Shown here: positions 55,055 to 64,000 of the stretch, in pieces | Numbering within the stretch: the stretch's first letter is position 1 | Layout of the letters: each line of letters starts with the position of its first letter | Assembly: GCA_016788045.1 (NCBI GenBank) | Contig: JAEUTG010000023.1 | Span: 35,645-99,644 of the forward strand | Length of the DNA stretch: 64,000 bases | Reading direction: 5' to 3' | From: Bacteroidales bacterium | GTDB taxonomy: Bacteria > Bacteroidota > Bacteroidia > Bacteroidales > Lentimicrobiaceae | Notes under the pieces: generated by a model | Told to the model about the DNA's origin: nothing | Databases searched by the model: none | Seen by the model: only the letters and a program-made list of their open reading frames with translations | Position numbers and translations under genes: made by a program

Positions 55055-56272
55055 ATGAAAGGTTCTATAGCGATTCTGGCAGGCGGCGGTCCCGCTCCCG
55101 GTATTAACTCTGTAATTGCTTCGGTTGCCAAAGTTTTTATCAAAGACGGTTACCGCGTCATCGGACTGCACGAGGGGTACAAAACCCTCTTCACCGACAA
55201 GCCCAATATGATGGAGATTGATTTCGCCATGGCCGACCGCATGCACAACCAGGGTGGTTCCTTCCTGATCATGAGTCGCCACAAACCCAAAGATGCCGAC
55301 TTCAACACCGGTTTTTTCGTCAACAACGACGTTAAACTGCTGGTCACCATCGGAGGCGATGATACCGCCTCTACCGCCAACCGGATTTCGAAGTTTCTGG
55401 CTGCCAACAATATAAAGATTCAGAACATCCACGTTCCCAAAACCATCGACAACGACCTTCCCCTGCCCGATGGCATCCCTACTTTCGGATACCAGAGTGC
55501 CAAACAGGAAGGGGTGCGTTTAGCCACCACCGTTTACGAAGATGCCCGCACCAGCGGAAACTGGTTTGTGGTTTCAGCCATGGGACGCGAAGCCGGCCAC
55601 CTCGCCTTTGGTATCGGTGCTGCCTGCCATTATCCCATGATCATCATCCCGGAAATGTTCAACAAAGCCGAAGTTACCTTCGACCGCATCCTCAGGCTGG
55701 TGATCTCATCGATGATCAAACGCAACATCCTGGGCATCAGCTATGGTGTTGCCATCATCAGCGAAGGGGTGTTCCACTTCATGACCGACGAAGAAATCAC
55801 CTCCTCAGGCATTCAGTTCACCTTCGACGATCATGGCCATCCTGAGCTGGGCAATGTCAGCAAAGGTCACATTTTCAACACCCTGCTTCAGCAACGCAAC
55901 AAAGAACTTGGCCTGAAGGTGAAAAGCCGTCCCGTGGAATTGGGTTACGAACTGCGCTGTGTGCAACCGATTGCCTTCGATATGCTTTACTGTGCACTCA
56001 TGGGCATTGGCGTGAAACACCTTTTCGATCAGGGACTCACCAGCTGTATGGTGGTGAGCGGTCCCAACGGCGACATCAGTCCGCTTTACCTCAAGGATGT
56101 GGAAGATGAAAACGGCAAGGTAAAACCGAGGCTGGTGAATATGGACGGCCAGAAATCGAAAATGGTCTTCGAAGACAGCCTGCAGTACATCGAACCGGCC
56201 GATTACGAAGCCGCGAAGAAATATGTTCCGGATCCGGAAAATTATGATTTCAGGAGAATCCTGAATTGGTAG
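55055..56272 (+). CDS. 6-phosphofructokinase with pyrophosphate-type signature
   Basis: 405 residues. GGGPAPGIN at the N-terminus (nucleotide/PPi site), GGDDT at 100-104, PKTIDND at 128-134 with catalytic D132, and MGREAGHLA. Family knowledge: ATP-dependent PFK has GGDGS and PGTIDND, whereas PPi-dependent enzymes carry Asp in the second position (D103) and Lys in PKTIDND (K129); both are present here, so PPi is the likely phosphoryl donor and the reaction reversible. Substrate: fructose 6-phosphate. Single gene with a TAAATTTGC promoter box, ended by a perfect palindrome. Confidence 0.9.
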   Translation: MKGSIAILAGGGPAPGINSVIASVAKVFIKDGYRVIGLHEGYKTLFTDKPNMMEIDFAMADRMHNQGGSFLIMSRHKPKDADFNTGFFVNNDVKLLVTIGGDDTASTANRISKFLAANNIKIQNIHVPKTIDNDLPLPDGIPTFGYQSAKQEGVRLATTVYEDARTSGNWFVVSAMGREAGHLAFGIGAACHYPMIIIPEMFNKAEVTFDRILRLVISSMIKRNILGISYGVAIISEGVFHFMTDEEITSSGIQFTFDDHGHPELGNVSKGHIFNTLLQQRNKELGLKVKSRPVELGYELRCVQPIAFDMLYCALMGIGVKHLFDQGLTSCMVVSGPNGDISPLYLKDVEDENGKVKPRLVNMDGQKSKMVFEDSLQYIEPADYEAAKKYVPDPENYDFRRILNW

Positions 56273-56284
56273 GATATTCATTTT

Positions 56285-56330
56285 AAATCGTATGTAGGGA
56301 CGTTGCATGCAACGTCCCTACATACGATTT
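56285..56330. repeat. Perfect 46 bp palindrome between convergent genes
   Basis: Arms of 23 bases, starting AAATCGTATGTAGGGACGTT and meeting at TGCATGCA with no loop. It begins 13 bp after the pfk stop and ends 13 bp before the stop of the convergent dehydrogenase gene. It can serve as a bidirectional terminator; its perfect symmetry and GTAGGGACGTTGCATGCAAC core also look like a dispersed REP-type palindrome. Confidence 0.85.
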
Positions 56331-56343
56331 ATCAGGGCATTTT

Positions 56344-57291
56344 CTAACCCTGCCATATTTTTTTAATTTTTTCTACCAGAATTTTTGCCATTTTAACATT
56401 CGATTCGTGTGTCCAGCCGGCAATGTGCGGGGACAAAACCACTTTATCGCAATTGATCAGGCGCCTGAAAGGTTCGGGAAGGCTTTCTGACTCCAGGTTC
56501 TCAAAGGAGAGCTTTTCGTACTCAAGCACATCAAGGGCTGCTCCAACCACTTTTCCTTCGTCGATGGCATCCATCAGGGCAGCGGTATCGAGGCACTGAC
56601 CCCGGGAGGTATTGATCACGGTGATTGGTTTTCTGAAACGGCTCAGCCATTCGCGGTTTACCAGACCGAGGGTTTCATCCGTGAGCGGGACGTGCAGGCT
56701 TACCACATCGGCTTCCTGGAATACGGTTTCCATGGTCACCTCCCTGACAAACATTTCGCTGTACCCTGTCTTGTATTTGTCGTAGGCAATTACTTCGGCT
56801 CCGAAACCGCTCAGCTTTTCGGCGAAAGCACTGCCCATATTTCCGTAACCGATGATGGCGATGGTTTTACCACCGATTTCGGTTCCGCGGTTGCCTTCGC
56901 GTATCCAGATGCCCTGTCTCACCTCCCGATCGGCTCTGCGCAGGTGGTTGAAGAGCACAAGCAGCATGCCTATGGCCTGTTCTCCCACGGCGTCGCGGTT
57001 GCCTTCGGGAGCATTGAGGCAAACAATTCCCTTTGATTCGGCATAAGCCTGATCGATGTTCTCCATACCTGCCCCAACCCTGCCGATAAACTTCAGCCTG
57101 CCTGCCTGATCAAGTGCCTCGCGGTCAAGCCTGATCTTACTACGCACAATGATTCCCTCGCAATCGCCCAGCAGAGGCAGAATCTCCTCACGCCGGAGCG
57201 CCGGTACATGTGAACAGTCAAATCCCAGTGCTTCAAGACCTTCGGCGAGGCTGGGATGGGTGGTATCCAGAAAAAGAACGTTCGGCTTCAT
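56344..57291 (-). CDS. D-isomer 2-hydroxyacid dehydrogenase, phosphoglycerate dehydrogenase-like
   Basis: 315 residues. N-terminal substrate domain (GIIVRSKIRLDREAL), NAD-binding motif GYGNMGSAFAEKL, VSLHVPLTDETLGLVN, TSRGQCLDTAAL with the catalytic arginine, and LSPHIAGWTHES with the catalytic histidine. Short form lacking the C-terminal ACT domain of many SerA proteins. Most similar in motifs to 3-phosphoglycerate dehydrogenase (serine synthesis), but no serC or serB is adjacent, so the substrate is not certain. Promoter box at 57311-57318. Confidence 0.88.
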   Translation of the reverse strand: MKPNVLFLDTTHPSLAEGLEALGFDCSHVPALRREEILPLLGDCEGIIVRSKIRLDREALDQAGRLKFIGRVGAGMENIDQAYAESKGIVCLNAPEGNRDAVGEQAIGMLLVLFNHLRRADREVRQGIWIREGNRGTEIGGKTIAIIGYGNMGSAFAEKLSGFGAEVIAYDKYKTGYSEMFVREVTMETVFQEADVVSLHVPLTDETLGLVNREWLSRFRKPITVINTSRGQCLDTAALMDAIDEGKVVGAALDVLEYEKLSFENLESESLPEPFRRLINCDKVVLSPHIAGWTHESNVKMAKILVEKIKKIWQG

Positions 57292-57310
57292 AGTCAGATG
57301 TTTTTCAGAG

Positions 57311-57318
57311 CAAAGTTA
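57311..57318 (-). promoter_or_regulatory. TAnnTTTG promoter box for the 2-hydroxyacid dehydrogenase gene
   Basis: Minus-strand TAACTTTG followed by CTC, 19 bp before the ATG at 57291. No clear -33 TTTG. Confidence 0.45.
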
Positions 57319-57425
57319 GCAACAATTTTAACCCTCAGTGTTAAGAATTCTTAAGCCATTGCCGCGCATTCCCTTTAATTGTCGTAACTTCGCCCTCTTT
57401 CAACTTAAGCATTAAACAGCAGGAT

Positions 57426-59819
57426 ATGTGGAATTTGCTGGTGCGGTTGATTCTGAGAAACAGGCCTGGTATTCTGGTAGTTATCGGAATTTTAACCGTA
57501 TTGATGGCCTGGCAGGGGCTTGGGGTAAAACTTTCGTACGATGGCGTCCGTATGCTGCCGACAACCGACTCGGCGATCATAGAATACGATGCCTTTAAAA
57601 AACGGTTTGGCGAAGATGGCAGTGTGATCGTAATCGGGTTGCAGAACCGCGATATGTTCCGGCTCGATGAACTTACCGCCTGGTACGATCTGTCGGAAGA
57701 CATGGCCAAAGTAGATGGCGTTGCCGGGGTTACCTCTATCACCCGGGCCATGAACATCGTGAAGAACGACAGCCTGCGAAAATTCGAGTTCCTTCCCGTA
57801 GTTACAGAGCGCCCGCAAACCCAGGCCGACGCTGATTCCGTTAAAAGCAGACTGAAGGGGATGCTCTTCTATCAGGGTTTACTCTTTAACCCCGAAACGC
57901 ATGCCTACCTGCTTGCCGTTACCCTCGACAAAAACAAAATCAACGATAAGCAACGGCTGGTGGTTACCGACAACATCGTAGCCTGTGCCCAATCCTATAC
58001 CGCAAAAACAGGGCACGAGCTGCACTATTCAGGCATGCCATACATCCGCACAGTGATGACCCGGAAAATCAAGAGCGAGCTCTTTCTCTTTATTTTCCTT
58101 TCTATCGGCATCGCCGCAGTTATCCTGTTCCTCTTTTTCAGATCGTTAAAGGTGGTGATCAGTTCGCTGGTGGTGGTTGCCATCAGCATCATCTTCACCC
58201 TGGGTCTGATCGGCATTTTCGGTTACAAGATCAGTATACTCACCGGAGTAATCCCCTCACTCATTGTGGTGATTGCCATCGAAAACTGCATCTACATCCT
58301 GAATAAATACCACTGGGAATACCGCAACCATGGCAACAAAATCAAGGCCTTGTCGCGGGTTGTGCGGCGTATTGGTTTCGCTTCCCTGATGGTAAATACA
58401 GCCACGGCCGCCGGCTTTGCCGCTTTCATACTGGTTTCCAATCAGTTGCTCCGCGAGTTTGGCATCATTGCCGCCATCAGCATCATGCTCGAATACCTGT
58501 TGTGCATTTTGTTGCTTCCCATTCTTTTCAGTTACATGAAACCGCCAACCGAGAAGCACCTGGCACACCTCAACAACCGGATTTTCAGCGGCATTCTTGA
58601 AAAAATCATCTACTACATTCAGTATCGCAGAAAAGTGATCTTTGCCATCGCCGGTCTTTCGCTGCTGGCAGGTATCGGGGGCATGATGATGATGAAAACC
58701 TCTGGCAAGGTGGTCGACGACATCTCTGAAACCAGCGTCCTTTATCAGGACCTTAAGTTTTTTGAAACACAGTTTGGCGGTGTAATGCCGTTTGAGATTT
58801 CCATCGACACCAAAAAGCCCAAGGGGGTGATGAAACTCTCAACCATAGAACGGATTGAAGAGCTGCAGAACGAAGTTCTCAAAAACAAAGAATTCTCGAA
58901 GCCCCTCAGTGTTGCTGAGCTATCAAAATTTGCCAAACAGGCCTACTTCAACGGGAATCCTGCCATGTATGAGATTCCCAACTCACAGGAAAGGAATTTT
59001 GTATTCTCCTACTTCCCCACCAATGCGAAAAGCCAGAAAGGACTGCTCAACTCCTTTGTCGACAGCACCCAGCAGGTTACAAGGGTGAGCTTTCAGATGG
59101 CCGATATCGGCACCCGGGAGATGAATCGCCTGCTCGACACCATCCGGCCGAAAGTAGCTGAGATCTTTCCTGCAGATAAGTACAATGTGAGCATTACCGG
59201 CAACAGCGTGGTCTATACCAGGGGTACCGAGTTCCTCATCAAGCACCTGTTTGAAAGTGTGCTTATCGCCATTGGCTTTATCTCCCTGCTTATGGCCCTG
59301 ATGTTTTCGAGTTTCCGCATGATCGTGGTCTCGATGCTGCCCAACATCATCCCACTGATCATTACGGCAGCCATCATGGGTTTTACCGGGGTCCCCGTGA
59401 AACCATCCACCATCATCGTATTCAGCATCGCGCTGGGCATCTCTGTCGACAATGCCATACAATACCTGTCGCGCTACCGGCACGAACTGAAGATTACGGG
59501 CAACGATATCCGGTTGTCGACCATCAATGCCCTGCGTGAAGCCGGCTTCAGTATGATTTATACCTCCATTGTGCTGGTACTCGGATTCAGTGTGTTCATG
59601 GTATCTGAATTCGGCGGCACCCAGGCACTTGGTATGCTCGTGTCAACCACCCTTTTTATCGCCATGTTCTTCAACATCATGGTGTTGCCTTCGCTGCTTC
59701 TGGTACTCGACAAGTACGTGGTTACCAAGGCATTCGCATCGGAACCCCTTATTGAGGTTTACGATGGTGAGGATACGGAATCCGATCCGGAAGCAGATAA
59801 AGATGATGTAACAATATAA
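57426..59819 (+). CDS. RND/MMPL superfamily transporter
   Basis: 797 residues with two repeats of one plus five membrane helices: TM1 near residues 14-32, a periplasmic loop (~35-210), five helices (~220-390), then a second half with TM near 405-425, a loop (~430-620) and helices (~630-770). Sterol-sensing/patched-like architecture, as in hydrophobe or lipid exporters (HpnN, MmpL, YdgH). Intramembrane GISVDNAIQYLSRYRHE carries the conserved acidic residue for proton transfer. The C-terminal cytosolic tail is acidic. Substrate unknown; likely a lipid. Divergent from the dehydrogenase gene; rfbA follows 126 bp after. Confidence 0.88.
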   Translation: MWNLLVRLILRNRPGILVVIGILTVLMAWQGLGVKLSYDGVRMLPTTDSAIIEYDAFKKRFGEDGSVIVIGLQNRDMFRLDELTAWYDLSEDMAKVDGVAGVTSITRAMNIVKNDSLRKFEFLPVVTERPQTQADADSVKSRLKGMLFYQGLLFNPETHAYLLAVTLDKNKINDKQRLVVTDNIVACAQSYTAKTGHELHYSGMPYIRTVMTRKIKSELFLFIFLSIGIAAVILFLFFRSLKVVISSLVVVAISIIFTLGLIGIFGYKISILTGVIPSLIVVIAIENCIYILNKYHWEYRNHGNKIKALSRVVRRIGFASLMVNTATAAGFAAFILVSNQLLREFGIIAAISIMLEYLLCILLLPILFSYMKPPTEKHLAHLNNRIFSGILEKIIYYIQYRRKVIFAIAGLSLLAGIGGMMMMKTSGKVVDDISETSVLYQDLKFFETQFGGVMPFEISIDTKKPKGVMKLSTIERIEELQNEVLKNKEFSKPLSVAELSKFAKQAYFNGNPAMYEIPNSQERNFVFSYFPTNAKSQKGLLNSFVDSTQQVTRVSFQMADIGTREMNRLLDTIRPKVAEIFPADKYNVSITGNSVVYTRGTEFLIKHLFESVLIAIGFISLLMALMFSSFRMIVVSMLPNIIPLIITAAIMGFTGVPVKPSTIIVFSIALGISVDNAIQYLSRYRHELKITGNDIRLSTINALREAGFSMIYTSIVLVLGFSVFMVSEFGGTQALGMLVSTTLFIAMFFNIMVLPSLLLVLDKYVVTKAFASEPLIEVYDGEDTESDPEADKDDVTI

Positions 59820-59943
59820 GGGATTACAACCTGGCAAATCCGGCATTAACCATATATGAGGCAACCAGGAAGTTCTTGTGTTTTTGTATGAAATCCTTGA
59901 AAGTTTGCCTTTTAACCATTTTTGTCTGATAAAACCCTGCAAC

Positions 59944-60803
<860 letters not shown>

Positions 60804-60814
60804 AAAAATAAGGA

Positions 60815-61789
60815 ATGCCGCAAACAGAAGTACTACACGAAAAAATAGCGACAGCCCTCAGAAAGCTGCCCATTTATACCGAACCTTCAGGACTTTATCA
60901 ACCCATCAGCTATACCCTTGAGCAGGGTGGCAAACGCATACGCCCTCTACTGACGCTGATTTCTGCCGGGGTATTTGGCGGTGACCCCGACAAGGCATTG
61001 CCGGCTGCCACTGCCATAGAGATCTTCCACAATTTTACCCTGCTGCACGACGACATCATCGATCAGGCACCCTTGCGCCGTGGCCGTGAAACCGTTTACA
61101 AAAAGTGGAACATCAACACGGCCATCCTTTCAGGTGATACCATGTTTGCCGTAGCCTACGGTGAACTCGCAAAATCAGACCCTGAGCTGCTACCGCAACT
61201 GATGAAGGTATTTACCAAAACAGCCATTGAAGTCTGCGAAGGACAACAATACGACATCGATTTTGAAGATTCCGATCAGGTAAGCATTGAGGGATACATC
61301 AACATGATCCGCCTGAAAACAGCTGTGTTGCTGGCAGCCAGCCTGAAGATCGGGGCGCTGGTGGCTGGTGCCTCCGATGAAGACTGTGAGCGGATCTACC
61401 ATTTCGGTGAAAACCTGGGCATTGCCTTTCAGCTGCAGGACGATCTGCTCGATGCCTTTGGCGATGAAGAACTCTTTGGCAAGAAAACAGGGGGCGATAT
61501 TGCTGCCAATAAAAAAACCTACCTCTACCTGAAGGCCCTGGAGAACGCAGATGCCGCAACTGCTCATCAACTCGTTGAGTTCTACAGTTTACGTAACCTG
61601 AACAACGAAGACAAGGTGGCCAGGGTGCTTGAGATATTTACCGAAATGGGGGTAAAAAACGAAACTGAACAGGCTGTTCTCCGGTATTATAACAAAGCCA
61701 TCGGATTCCTCAACGACATCCGCTGCAGCGATGAACAGAAGGCCCCGTTGCTGGAGCTTGCCGACCGCATGCTTAACCGCAAATTCTGA
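60815..61789 (+). CDS. Trans-polyprenyl diphosphate synthase
   Basis: 324 residues. First aspartate-rich motif DDIIDQAPLRRG at 79-90, second QLQDDLLDAFGD with D209-D213, GGKRIRP near 38-44 and KKTGGDIAANKKTYL. Adds isopentenyl diphosphate units to an allylic primer at the membrane surface. Residues at -5 and -4 before DDIID are F74 and T75; an aromatic at -5 often limits chain length, which suggests a short to medium product (C15-C20) but does not settle it. Stop abuts that of the convergent ABC-F gene with no gap. Confidence 0.92.
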   Translation: MPQTEVLHEKIATALRKLPIYTEPSGLYQPISYTLEQGGKRIRPLLTLISAGVFGGDPDKALPAATAIEIFHNFTLLHDDIIDQAPLRRGRETVYKKWNINTAILSGDTMFAVAYGELAKSDPELLPQLMKVFTKTAIEVCEGQQYDIDFEDSDQVSIEGYINMIRLKTAVLLAASLKIGALVAGASDEDCERIYHFGENLGIAFQLQDDLLDAFGDEELFGKKTGGDIAANKKTYLYLKALENADAATAHQLVEFYSLRNLNNEDKVARVLEIFTEMGVKNETEQAVLRYYNKAIGFLNDIRCSDEQKAPLLELADRMLNRKF

Positions 61790-63754
61790 TTATTCAGCCG
61801 AAGCCTGACTGTTTTTAGCCTCTTCAAGCTCCAGATGCAGCAACTCCCAGTTGTCCATCTCCGCTTTCAGTTGTGCCTTCAGCTGCTCATACTGCTTATA
61901 GATACTTCCATCAGCGATGGCGGCCATATGCTTGTCGGGATTGGCCAGACAGGCATCCAGGGTGGCAATCCCGGTTTCTAATCGATGTATTTCGGTTTCC
62001 GATTTTTCGATGCGGCTTGTGATTTTCCGGAGTTCCTTATCCAGCAGTTTTCTCTTTTCATACTGCTGTTTCTGGGCTGAGGTATTGTTATCAGCCTCCC
62101 CTGCTCTGGCATTGAGCTGACGTTGCAGGTTAAGCTGATCGAGGTTGGCCAGTCTTCTTTTCTCAAGAAAATCGTAAATATCGCCGATGTGCTGCTTCAC
62201 GCTTCCATCGCGGAATTCAAAAACCTTGTCGGTGAGTCCCTGCAGGAAATCCCTGTCGTGCGAAACCACGATGAGGGTGCCATCGTACATCAGCAGGGCA
62301 TTTTTCAGAATGTCCTTCGACATCATATCGAGGTGGTTGGTCGGCTCGTCAAGCACCAGAAGGTTCACCGGCGACAGCAGCAGGCGGGCCAGGGCCAGCC
62401 TTGACTTTTCACCTCCCGACAACACCTTCACCTTCTTCTCGATGTCTTCACCACTGAAAAGAAAACTTCCGAGGATGTTCCGAACTTTGGGCCTGATTTC
62501 ACCCACCGCTACATCGTCGATGGTCTGAAAAACCGTTTTATCGGGATTCAGCAGATCGGCCTGATTCTGTGCATAATAACCGATAATCACATTGTGACCG
62601 GCCTTGCATTCACCGGTATGCTCCAGCCCTTCGGTGATAATTTTGGCCAGGGTAGTCTTCCCCTCTCCGTTTTTACCAACAAATGCCACAAAATCGTTAC
62701 GTTCGATAGCGAAATCAACCTTGCTGAAAACCACCTTCGATCCGTATTTCTTCTCAAGCCCGTTGGCTTCAATGACGATTTTTCCCGACGAAGGCGCCGG
62801 TGGAAACCTGAAATGTATTGCCGACTTATCCAGATCATCCACCTCAACCCGTTCGATTTTTTCAAGCATCTTCTGCTTCGACTGCACTTGTCTGGCTTTG
62901 GTGGCTTTATACCGGAATCGTTCGATAAAACGTTCTATGTCTGCCAGCTGGCGTTGCTGATTGTTAAAGGCAGCTTGTTGCTGTTCCTGCATTTCACTTC
63001 TGAGCCTGACATACTCCGAATAGGAAGTCCTGAAATCATAAATTCTGCCCAGGGAAATTTCGATGGTTCTGTTGGTGACATTGTCGAGAAAAGCCCGGTC
63101 GTGTGAAACCACCACTACCGCACCCCTGAAGGATTGCAGGTAATCTTCAAGCCACTGGATGGACTCAATATCCAGGTGGTTTGTGGGCTCGTCGAGCAAC
63201 AGCAGCCCGGGCCTTTGCAGGAGGAGTTTGGCGAGTTCCACCCGCATACGCCACCCACCGCTGAACTCGTTCAGTTTGCGTGAAAAATCAGAAGCTTTGA
63301 AACCAAGACCGGTAAGGACTTTCTCGGTTTCGCCCTCCATCTGGTTTCCTCCGGCAATGCTGAAGTGCTCGTTGCACTCGTTCAGGCGCTCAATTAACTT
63401 CAGGTAGCCGGGGCTATGATAATCATCACGCCGGGTAATTTCTTCACTCAGACTTTCTGCCTCCTTCTTTATTTTAAGTAAGGCGTCGAAGGCACGCATG
63501 GTTTCATCAAAAACAGAGCCTGCGCCTGTGGTGACCACTTCCTGCGGAAGATAACCGATCAGCAGGTCGCCGGGTTTGGAGATGGAACCGGCTTCCGGTT
63601 GTTGCTCACCAACAATGATCCGCATCAGGGTTGTCTTGCCAGCTCCGTTTTTCCCAACCAGGCCTACCCTGTCGCGCTCGGTAATCAGAAAGCTTACATC
63701 TTCAAACAGATACTTTCCGGTGAAATAAACTGACAGGTTGTTGATGGATAGCAT
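61790..63754 (-). CDS. ABC-F family ATP-binding protein (ribosome-associated type)
   Basis: 654 residues, no membrane segment. Two ABC cassettes: GKNGAGKTTL near 36 with LLLDEPTNHLD, and GKNGEGKTTLAKI near 362 with LSGGEKSRLALARLL and LLVLDEPTNHLDM. A linker of about 80 residues between the cassettes (EQQQAAFNNQQRQLADIERF...) is the P-site tRNA interaction motif region, and the C-terminal ~110 residues are a coiled coil. Matches the Uup/YdiF type of ABC-F translation factors rather than a transporter. Promoter box at 63783-63790. Confidence 0.93.
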   Translation of the reverse strand: MLSINNLSVYFTGKYLFEDVSFLITERDRVGLVGKNGAGKTTLMRIIVGEQQPEAGSISKPGDLLIGYLPQEVVTTGAGSVFDETMRAFDALLKIKKEAESLSEEITRRDDYHSPGYLKLIERLNECNEHFSIAGGNQMEGETEKVLTGLGFKASDFSRKLNEFSGGWRMRVELAKLLLQRPGLLLLDEPTNHLDIESIQWLEDYLQSFRGAVVVVSHDRAFLDNVTNRTIEISLGRIYDFRTSYSEYVRLRSEMQEQQQAAFNNQQRQLADIERFIERFRYKATKARQVQSKQKMLEKIERVEVDDLDKSAIHFRFPPAPSSGKIVIEANGLEKKYGSKVVFSKVDFAIERNDFVAFVGKNGEGKTTLAKIITEGLEHTGECKAGHNVIIGYYAQNQADLLNPDKTVFQTIDDVAVGEIRPKVRNILGSFLFSGEDIEKKVKVLSGGEKSRLALARLLLSPVNLLVLDEPTNHLDMMSKDILKNALLMYDGTLIVVSHDRDFLQGLTDKVFEFRDGSVKQHIGDIYDFLEKRRLANLDQLNLQRQLNARAGEADNNTSAQKQQYEKRKLLDKELRKITSRIEKSETEIHRLETGIATLDACLANPDKHMAAIADGSIYKQYEQLKAQLKAEMDNWELLHLELEEAKNSQASAE

Positions 63755-63782
63755 GGTTGATCTGAAATTGTTGTTCCGCGTG

Positions 63783-63790
63783 CAAAGTTA
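63783..63790 (-). promoter_or_regulatory. TAnnTTTG promoter box for the ABC-F gene
   Basis: Minus-strand TAACTTTG followed by CAC, 28 bp before the ATG at 63754. No clear -33 TTTG. Confidence 0.45.
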
Positions 63791-63835
63791 TCATTTTCCC
63801 AGCAGACTGGCTGTTTGAGTTTTAAAGCCGGCACG

Positions 63836-63861
63836 AAAAAAGGGGCGCCTTCCGGCGCTCC
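63836..63861 (-). terminator. Terminator of the T9SS protein gene at the window edge
   Basis: Minus strand: GGAGCGCC-GGAA-GGCGCCCC (one mismatch) followed by six T. Starts about 25 bp after the TAA at 63886-63888. Confidence 0.8.
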
Positions 63862-63885
63862 TTTACAGAGAGATCGATTGAACGA

Positions 63886-64000
63886 TTAGTGGGTTACAGC
63901 AACTTTTCTGGTGAAGCTTTCGCCTGAGTTGGTAATGAATTTAATCAGGTAAGCTCCGGCTTCGTAGTTGCGTACGTTGAGCTGGATGGTCTTGTCTTTG
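63886..64000 (-). CDS. C-terminal end of a T9SS type A sorting-domain protein (5' outside window)
   Basis: The last 37 residues are visible: KDKTIQLNVRNYEAGAYLIK, then FITNSGESFTRKVAVTH and TAA. The pattern l.v.....G.Yl.k......s.t.KvvV is the end of a type A T9SS sorting domain. Everything upstream lies beyond base 64000. A terminator follows at once. Confidence 0.75.
   Translation of the reverse strand, partial: KDKTIQLNVRNYEAGAYLIKFITNSGESFTRKVAVTH

Overview
This 64 kb window most likely comes from a chromosome of the Bacteroidota (Bacteroidales-like, genus not determinable here). The evidence is: several proteins with type IX secretion (T9SS) sorting tails of type A and type B; a PorP/SprF-family partner; TonB receptor plus lipoprotein pairs; DUF5689, DUF5916 and DUF4143 families; a Bacteroidota-style dihydroorotase; and a recurring upstream element TAnnTTTGC that matches the Bacteroidota -7 promoter box.

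Layout. 1-11.1 kb: the 3' 9.9 kb of a giant repeat adhesin (three Ig-like, sixteen ~88-residue and eighteen PKD-like repeats, then a type B tail) followed by its PorP/SprF-like partner. 11.4-12.6 kb: secreted YCF48/BNR-type protein. 12.9-15.8 kb: housekeeping block with era, initiator tRNA, der and an Hsp15-like S4 protein. 15.8-24.5 kb: DUF5916 outer-membrane protein, CE7 acetyl esterase, RlmI-type rRNA methyltransferase and GH31 glycosidase. 24.6-28.2 kb: coiled-coil lipoprotein, MORN lipoprotein, dihydroorotase and a polyprenol-phosphate glycosyltransferase. 28.3-34.1 kb: secreted endonuclease/exonuclease/phosphatase diverging from a TonB receptor and a DUF5689 lipoprotein, possibly one nutrient-scavenging locus. 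34.2-37.0 kb: accessory stretch with three copies of an intergenic repeat around a DUF4143 ATPase. 37.1-43.1 kb: mfd, fbp and aspartate kinase. 43.3-44.75 kb: small island with a MntA-like nucleotidyltransferase and a nonsense-interrupted HepT-like toxin, bracketed by ~210 bp direct repeats whose starts are exactly 1200 bp apart. 44.8-46.1 kb: POT/MFS transporter. 46.2-54.4 kb: three consecutive T9SS-secreted proteins, the last 1679+ residues long and preceded by a poly-C tract that disrupts its signal-peptide frame. 55.0-63.8 kb: PFK (PPi-type signature), hydroxyacid dehydrogenase, RND/MMPL transporter, RfbA, polyprenyl synthase and ABC-F protein. 63.9-64.0 kb: tail of another T9SS protein.

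No transposase, integrase, CRISPR array, rRNA or phage gene was recognised. The most interesting points are the poly-C frame switch before the 1679-residue secreted protein, the nested higher-order repeats in the giant adhesin, the direct-repeat-bracketed broken toxin-antitoxin module, and the nuclease/TonB/DUF5689 locus. Starts were moved downstream of the longest open frame wherever a family start or signal peptide fits better; the reason is given in each entry.
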